This document shows positions 59,255-64,000 of a DNA stretch of 64,000 nt, in pieces. The stretch lies in NCBI RefSeq assembly GCF_021049305.1, contig NZ_CP088081.1, forward strand, positions 2,604,001 through 2,668,000, given 5' to 3'. How positions within the stretch are numbered: the first letter of the stretch is position 1; each line of letters begins with the position of its first letter. The stretch comes from Ideonella dechloratans. GTDB taxonomy: Bacteria; Pseudomonadota; Gammaproteobacteria; Burkholderiales; Burkholderiaceae_C. Under the pieces are notes generated by a model. That model was not told the DNA's origin. It saw only the letters and a program-made list of their open reading frames with translations, and did no database searches. The translations under genes and the position numbers were made by a program.

Positions 59255-60520
59255 ATGCAAGCCATTCACGTCTCGCTGGCGCTTTGCGCCGCGCTGCTGC
59301 TGTCGCTGGGGGTCAAGCTCTGGCTGGCTTCGCGGCAGATGCGCCATGTGCACGCCCACCGCAACCAGGTGCCCGCCCCGTTCGACGCCACGATCCCGCT
59401 GGACGCCCACCAGCGCGCAGCCGACTACACCATCGCCCGCACCCGCTTCGGCATGCTCAGCGAGAGCTTTGCCACCGCCGTGCTGCTGGGCTGGACCCTG
59501 CTGGGCGGGCTGGAAGCGCTCAACAGCGCGCTGCGTGACACCGTGCTGCCCTGGGGCGGCGCCCTGGTTTACCAGCTGGCCCTGGTCGGCGCCTTCGGCT
59601 TGATCAGCGCGGTGCTGGAGCTGCCCTTCGAGTGGTACCGCACCTTCCGCATCGAGCAGCGTTTCGGCTTCAACCGCATGAGCCTCGGCCTGTTCCTGGG
59701 CGACCAGCTCAAGGGCCTGCTGGTCGGCACCCTGGTCGGCCTGCCGCTGCTGGCCGCGGTGCTGTGGGTGATGCAGGCCACCGGCGCCTTCTGGTGGGTC
59801 TGGGCCTGGGCCCTGTGGACCGGCTTCATGTTGCTGATGCAGGTGCTCTACCCCACCGTCATCGCCCCTCTGTTCAACCGTTTCACACCTTTGGCTGACG
59901 CCGAACTGGCCAACCGCATCCAGACCCTGATGCAGCGCTGCGGCTTCCAGGCCAAGGGCTTGTTCGTGATGGACGGCAGCCGCCGTTCCGCCCATGGCAA
60001 CGCCTACTTCGCCGGCATGGGCCGGGCCAAGCGGGTGGTGTTCTTCGACACCCTGCTGGCGCGCCTGCAGCCGCCTGAGGTGGAAGCCGTGCTCGCGCAT
60101 GAGCTGGGCCATTTCAGCCACCACCACGTGCGCCGGCGCATGGCGCTGGTGATCGGCCTGAGCGCGCTGGGCCTGGCGCTGTTGGCCTGGCTGGCCGGAC
60201 AGACCAGCTTCTACCAGGGGCTGGGCGTGCAGCCCAACCTGATGGCCCCCAACAACGCGCTGGCCCTGCTGCTGTTCATGCTGGCCACGCCGCCCTTCCT
60301 GTACTTCGTCGGCCCGCTGATGGCGCAGCTCTCGCGCCGTGACGAATTCCAAGCCGATGCCTACGCCTGCCGGCAGGCCAGCAGCCAGCAACTGGCCGCG
60401 GCCCTGCTCAAGCTCTACGAGGACAACGCCTCGACACTGACCCCGGACCCGCTGTACGCGCAGTTCTACTACTCCCACCCGCCTGCGTCCGAGCGCCTGG
60501 CGGCCCTGGCCCGCGCATGA
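59255..60520 (+). CDS. M48 family (Ste24-type) zinc metalloprotease
   Basis: This is a 421-residue membrane protease. It has several N-terminal and central hydrophobic helices, then HELGHFSHHHVRR, the M48 zinc motif, near residue 285, with the third ligand in DEFQADAYAC further on. The Ste24/CAAX-type layout fits the type M48 proteins of proteobacteria involved in membrane-protein quality control. The upstream-extended frame from 58946 is not used. Its stop overlaps rsgA by four bases. Confidence 0.92.
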   Translation: MQAIHVSLALCAALLLSLGVKLWLASRQMRHVHAHRNQVPAPFDATIPLDAHQRAADYTIARTRFGMLSESFATAVLLGWTLLGGLEALNSALRDTVLPWGGALVYQLALVGAFGLISAVLELPFEWYRTFRIEQRFGFNRMSLGLFLGDQLKGLLVGTLVGLPLLAAVLWVMQATGAFWWVWAWALWTGFMLLMQVLYPTVIAPLFNRFTPLADAELANRIQTLMQRCGFQAKGLFVMDGSRRSAHGNAYFAGMGRAKRVVFFDTLLARLQPPEVEAVLAHELGHFSHHHVRRRMALVIGLSALGLALLAWLAGQTSFYQGLGVQPNLMAPNNALALLLFMLATPPFLYFVGPLMAQLSRRDEFQADAYACRQASSQQLAAALLKLYEDNASTLTPDPLYAQFYYSHPPASERLAALARA

Positions 60521-61470
60521 GCCGCCCGGCCCGCGCCGGCAAGGCCAAGACCGCCCATGCCACGCTGCAAGAGGCCCTGGTGGTGGGCTCCCACGGCCGC
60601 CATGTGGTGATCGAAACAGCCTCGGGTGAGCGCCTGCTGGCCCATCCGCGGGGCAAGAAGAGCGCCGCCGTGGTGGGCGACCGCGTCCGCTGGGCCCCGG
60701 CCGGCGATGAGGCGGTGATCGAGGCGCTGGAGCCACGGCGCAACCTGCTGATGCGCCAGGACGAATGGCGCAGCAAGTCCTTTGCCGCCAACCTGGACCA
60801 GCTGCTGGTGATGCTGGCCGGCGAGCCGATGTTCAGCGAGTCGCAGCTCACCCGCGCGCTGATCGCGGCCGAGGATGCCGGCATCCGCGCCCTGCTGCTG
60901 CTCAACAAGGTGGACCTGCCCAGCGCCGCCCTGGCGCGGGAACGGCTGGCCCCTTACCGGGCCATGGGCCTGACGGTGCTGGAAACCTCGCTCAAGGGCC
61001 AGCCCGAAGCGGCCCAGGCGCTGCTGGGCCCGGTGCTGGCCGGCCACACCACGCTGGTGCTGGGCCCCAGCGGCATGGGCAAAAGCACCCTGATCAACCT
61101 GATGCTGCCCCAGGCCCAGGCCCAGGTCGGCGAGATTTCCCAGGCCCTCAATGCCGGACGCCACACCACCACCACCACCACCTGGTACTGGCTGGGCGAT
61201 GCGGTGGAGGGCCAGGCCCGTGGCGCGCTGATCGACTCGCCGGGCTTCCAGGAATTCGGCCTGATGCACATCACGCCGCAGCGCCTGCCCGAGCTGATGC
61301 CCGATCTGCGGGCCCAGCTGGGCCACTGTCGCTTCTACAACTGCACCCACCGGCACGAGCCCGGCTGCGGCGTGCGCGAGGCGGTGGACCGGGGCGAAAT
61401 CAGCCCCACGCGCTACCGGCTGTACGAAGCCTTGTGGGATGAACTGGAGGCGGGCCAGCGGCCCGGTTGA
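60517..61470 (+). CDS. rsgA: ribosome small subunit-dependent GTPase A
   Basis: This is a 317-residue circularly permuted GTPase. The OB domain (about 15-80) is followed by LLLNKVDLP, GPSGMGKSTLINLML (P-loop) and ALIDSPGFQEFGL. The zinc-finger CRFYNCTHRHEPGCGV lies at the C-terminus. It acts late in 30S maturation. The ATG overlaps the M48 stop by four bases. Product is of standard length. Confidence 0.97.
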   Translation: MSRPARAGKAKTAHATLQEALVVGSHGRHVVIETASGERLLAHPRGKKSAAVVGDRVRWAPAGDEAVIEALEPRRNLLMRQDEWRSKSFAANLDQLLVMLAGEPMFSESQLTRALIAAEDAGIRALLLLNKVDLPSAALARERLAPYRAMGLTVLETSLKGQPEAAQALLGPVLAGHTTLVLGPSGMGKSTLINLMLPQAQAQVGEISQALNAGRHTTTTTTWYWLGDAVEGQARGALIDSPGFQEFGLMHITPQRLPELMPDLRAQLGHCRFYNCTHRHEPGCGVREAVDRGEISPTRYRLYEALWDELEAGQRPG

Positions 61471-61505
61471 GACCCTTCCTGGCCGCTCCCGCGGCCCCGG
61501 GCCCC

Positions 61506-62498
61506 TCAGCCCAGCAGGTTGGCCAGCTTGAGCAGGGCCAGCAAGAGCATCCAGAGGATGACCGAGCGCCACACCAGGCCCACCACGCTGCCCAGATGGC
61601 CCAGCTCGGGCGCCAGGCCCGGCGTGGAGCCGGTCGCCTCGGCCTCCTCGCTTTCGACCCCGGCGGAAAAACTGGCAGACGCGCGGTCCGGCGTGACCCC
61701 GGGCGGTGCGGCACCGCCCAGTTGAACCCCCACGGCACCCGCCGCAGCGGAAAGGATGATGCCCTCATTGGCCCGCTTCCACAGGCCCGCATCACGCCGC
61801 CAGCCGGCCACAGCCTCTTCGAAATTGCCCACCACCGCGAAGCCGAAGGCCGTGAGCCGCGCCGGCACATGGTCGATCAGGCCGAACAGGGTCTGGGACA
61901 GGTCGCGCAGCCGCTCGTTCACGGCCACGCCCATGGACCGGCATTCGAAGGTCCAGTAGCGGCTGGCGAATTCGGCCATGCGGTAGGCCACCGCACCAGC
62001 CGGGCCCAGGCCCAGGGCCGCCAGCACCACGTAGCAGAAGAAGACGCCGAAGACGTGGCGGTGGGCAGCCAGCAGGGAGTGCTCGATCACATGGCGCAGC
62101 AGTTCGGTGCGCGGCAACTCGCTGACGTCCAGATGGCGCCATTCGGCCAGCAGCCGGCGGGCATGTTCCTCGTCGCCCCGCTCCAGAGCCTCGCGGATGT
62201 CGGTGAAGTAATGGCTGAACTGCCGGAAGCCCAGGGTCAGATAGATGGCCAGCACGTCGAAGGCCAGGGCCAGGAAGAAGCTGTAGTGACTGATCAGCAC
62301 GTGGATCAGTGCCGCGATGCCGGCTGGCACCAGCACCGTCACGGCCCAGACGATGCGCGCATGGTGGGGCCGCCCGGCATCGAAGTTGCGGCCGGCCCAG
62401 CGGGTCCACGACGCCAGCGCGTCATGCACCCAGTTGTCGCGGGGCAGCGGCTTGATCTGCTCCAGAAGCAGGGCAAAGAGAACGGCAAAGAAGCTCAT
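61506..62498 (-). CDS. CobD/CbiB-family integral membrane protein
   Basis: This 330-residue membrane protein starts MSFFAVLFALLLEQIKPL. It resembles the AmpE/CobD-CbiB family and has segments such as YLTLGFRQFSHYFTDIREALERGD and AEFASRYW. CbiB makes adenosylcobinamide phosphate, but there is no cobalamin gene in the window, so that role is doubtful here. The start at 62498 is used; the extension to 62552 is weak. It lies between rsgA and the Nudix gene, a conserved Betaproteobacterial position. Confidence 0.85.
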   Translation of the reverse strand: MSFFAVLFALLLEQIKPLPRDNWVHDALASWTRWAGRNFDAGRPHHARIVWAVTVLVPAGIAALIHVLISHYSFFLALAFDVLAIYLTLGFRQFSHYFTDIREALERGDEEHARRLLAEWRHLDVSELPRTELLRHVIEHSLLAAHRHVFGVFFCYVVLAALGLGPAGAVAYRMAEFASRYWTFECRSMGVAVNERLRDLSQTLFGLIDHVPARLTAFGFAVVGNFEEAVAGWRRDAGLWKRANEGIILSAAAGAVGVQLGGAAPPGVTPDRASASFSAGVESEEAEATGSTPGLAPELGHLGSVVGLVWRSVILWMLLLALLKLANLLG

Positions 62499-62573
62499 CG
62501 CGCTCGATGATACCCACGGACCCACGTGGTGCAGACGTGCACTCGCAGCCACGCAACAGCCGGCCCCCCAATA

Positions 62574-63296
62574 TCAGTCCGCCAGCAGGTGGTAGAGGTT
62601 GCGCAGCATGGCCGCGGTGGCGCCCCAGATGAAGTATTCGCGACCGTCCGGTGCCGGCCAGGGCATGGACAGGAAACGCCGGACCTGACCCTCCACGGTC
62701 ACCTGGTGCCGCCGGTGGTGGGCCGGGTTCATCAGAAAGGACAGCGGCACCTCGAACACCTCCGCCACCTCGGCCGGGTCGGGGCGCAGGTTCAGGTGGT
62801 CCGGCAGCAGGGCCACCACCGGTGTCACCTGGAAGCGGGTCACCGTGGTGTAGACCGGCATGCGCCCCAGGATCTCGGGCACGGACGGGTCCAGGCCGAT
62901 CTCTTCCTGCGCCTCCCGCAGCGCAGTGGCCACCACATCGGCATCGCCTGGCTCGCTGCGCCCGCCGGGGAAGCTGATCTGTCCGGCATGGTGACGCAGG
63001 TGCTCGGTGCGGCGGGTCAGCAGCAGTTGCAGTCCGCCGGGCGCCTGCCGCAGCGGCACCAGCACCCCGGCGGCAGTGGGGTCCCGATCGGGCCCCCAGC
63101 CCACCCAGACGCCATCCCCCGGCAGATGGGGAGCGCGCCCTTCGGCGAGGGCCAGACGCTCCCTCAGGAAGTCCGGCGCGAGGCGTTGCGGCGGCAGAGG
63201 CGGCAAGTCGGCATCGGTGCCGATCACCGGCACCGCGCGCGGATCCCCCAGCACGGGGCGTGGAATGGCGGTGGGCCGCTCAGGCATCGGGGTCAT
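62574..63296 (-). CDS. Nudix hydrolase, coenzyme A pyrophosphatase type
   Basis: This is a protein of about 240 residues. The Nudix box GGRSEPGDADVVATALREAQEEIGL is complete, with the REAQEE core. The preceding stretch LTRRTEHLRHHAGQISFPG is the CoA pyrophosphatase (NudL) signature. It likely hydrolyses CoA to 4'-phosphopantetheine and 3',5'-ADP. The ATG at 63296 is chosen; 63287 and a GTG at 63305 are alternatives. It is downstream of rplS, separated by a hairpin. Confidence 0.9.
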   Translation of the reverse strand: MTPMPERPTAIPRPVLGDPRAVPVIGTDADLPPLPPQRLAPDFLRERLALAEGRAPHLPGDGVWVGWGPDRDPTAAGVLVPLRQAPGGLQLLLTRRTEHLRHHAGQISFPGGRSEPGDADVVATALREAQEEIGLDPSVPEILGRMPVYTTVTRFQVTPVVALLPDHLNLRPDPAEVAEVFEVPLSFLMNPAHHRRHQVTVEGQVRRFLSMPWPAPDGREYFIWGATAAMLRNLYHLLAD

Positions 63297-63324
63297 GGGC
63301 TCCACAGCTTACGCCAGAAAGCAC

Positions 63325-63348
63325 AAAGGCCGCCCGAGGGCGGCCTTT
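63325..63348 (-). terminator. hairpin between rplS and the Nudix gene
   Basis: AAAGGCCGCCC / GGGCGGCCTTT with a short loop. Only a few T follow, so termination may be partial. Confidence 0.6.
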
Positions 63349-63376
63349 GCGAGAGGAAGCATCCCCTGATCGTCGA

Positions 63377-63730
63377 TCAGGACAGCTTTTCCTTGATGCG
63401 AGCCGACTTGCCCGAGCGCTGGCGCAGGTAGTACAGCTTGGCACGGCGGACATCGCCGCGGCGCTTCACCTCGATCGAGGCGATCAGCGGGCTGTACAGC
63501 TGGAAAGTCCGTTCCACGCCTTCGCCGCTGGAGATCTTGCGCACGATGAAGCTGCTGTTCAGGCCGCGGTTGCGCTTGGCGATCACCACGCCTTCATAGG
63601 CCTGCACGCGCTTGCGGGTGCCTTCCACCACGTTCACGCTCACGATGACCGTGTCGCCGGGGGCGAAGGAAGGGATGGTCTTGTTCAGACGAGCAATTTC
63701 TTCTTGCTCGAGGGTTTGGATCAGATCCAC
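63377..63730 (-). CDS. rplS: 50S ribosomal protein L19
   Basis: This is a 117-residue ribosomal protein. It carries [34 protein letters not shown] [37 protein letters not shown] and the end [20 protein letters not shown]. It sits at the subunit interface. The partial trmD gene lies upstream on the same strand, the usual rpsP-rimM-trmD-rplS order, with 109 bases between. Confidence 0.98.
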   Translation of the reverse strand: MDLIQTLEQEEIARLNKTIPSFAPGDTVIVSVNVVEGTRKRVQAYEGVVIAKRNRGLNSSFIVRKISSGEGVERTFQLYSPLIASIEVKRRGDVRRAKLYYLRQRSGKSARIKEKLS

Positions 63731-63839
63731 GAGGTTTCTCCTGAAAGATCTTGCCAGCGCTTGGAAATCAGTGGCCGATCACGCTGACTCAGCGTGATTC
63801 AGCACTTTGTCGCCCGGCAGAGGATCGAAAAGCCGATCA

Positions 63840-64000
63840 TCATACCACAAGCGATGCCAGAAAGCGCTCATCGGCTGCACTCAGCGCGCCCCGCGCACGG
63901 GCCGCCAAGATCAGGTCTGGTCGCCGGCGCGCCGTCAACTCCAGAGAGCGCTCACGGCGCCAGCGTTCGATCTGGGCATGGTGGCCGGACAAGAGCACCG
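63840..64000 (-). CDS. trmD: tRNA (guanine37-N1)-methyltransferase, C-terminus (partial)
   Basis: The minus-strand frame from the window edge reads [16 protein letters not shown], then [12 protein letters not shown] and a C-terminal end ERFLASLVV before the stop at 63840. LLSGHHxxIxxWRR is the C-terminal TrmD signature involved in dimerisation and tRNA binding. The enzyme methylates G37 to prevent frameshifting. Only about 53 residues are in the window. It is too short for ordinary ORF listing, but the match and the rplS neighbour are clear. Confidence 0.93.
   Translation of the reverse strand, partial: VLLSGHHAQIERWRRERSLELTARRRPDLILAARARGALSAADERFLASLVV

Noticed and set aside
61506..62498. 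CobD/CbiB cobalamin synthesis enzyme
   Set aside because: Family resemblance only; no other cobalamin genes are in the window, so I did not assign the gene symbol or role.

Overview
The window is a gene-dense, very GC-rich chromosomal stretch from a betaproteobacterium, most likely Burkholderiales of the Rubrivivax/Leptothrix/Ideonella/Comamonadaceae kind. The reasons are the codon use, the type-B L31 protein, an EarP plus Arg32-type EF-P pair, and conserved blocks such as rlmE-ftsH-folP-glmM, surE-pcm-nlpD and trmD-rplS. I see no insertion sequence, prophage, CRISPR array, integrase or plasmid gene. No stretch longer than about 300 bases lacks a gene. It reads as core chromosome, and I did not find a convincing new multi-gene system in it. 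The most open questions concern a few uncharacterised proteins and regulatory sites.

Layout. 0-11 kb: the edge-cut end of an ADP-heptose synthase domain, a ComEA-like helix-hairpin-helix protein, a patatin phospholipase, a His-tailed secreted protein, dnaE, a secreted phytase-like esterase, an L-asparaginase, lexA with its SOS box, a Cdd1-like HhH protein and an MFS exporter. 11-17 kb: a pseudokinase-HDOD fusion, trxA, rho with a long leader, rpmE2 and a large membrane protein. 17-24 kb: the whole phosphate operon pstSCAB-phoU-phoBR, with a Pho box and a well-spaced -10 element upstream. 24-30 kb: rlmE-ftsH-folP-glmM, divergent from yhbY, then greA with a DUF4149 membrane gene. 30-36 kb: carA, a LysE-type exporter and carB. 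36-38 kb: a secreted zinc metalloprotease with a PA domain, preceded by a small secreted partner that overlaps it. 38-46 kb: a BI-1 protein, rlmD, nlpD-pcm-surE (rpoS missing from its usual place) and an orphan-looking two-component pair. 46-50 kb: tRNA-His, ppiD, tRNA-Val, an HU gene with a strong promoter, pgsA and a lipoprotein. 50-64 kb: uvrC, earP-efp, a heme-dependent N-demethylase-like gene overlapping mnmC, rpiA, pyrD, orn, an M48 protease overlapping rsgA, a CobD/CbiB-like membrane protein, a Nudix hydrolase, rplS and the cut end of trmD.

How they work together. PhoR-PhoB probably controls its own operon through the box upstream of pstS. LexA probably controls itself, the co-directional HhH gene and perhaps the divergent asparaginase. 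EarP rhamnosylates the EF-P encoded just downstream. Many gene pairs overlap by 4 bases (pstC/pstA, surE/pcm, greA/DUF4149, demethylase/mnmC, M48/rsgA), which suggests translational coupling. Start codons were re-chosen where the longest frame was implausible: TTG for carA and the metalloprotease, GTG for the HU gene, pstA and pcm.
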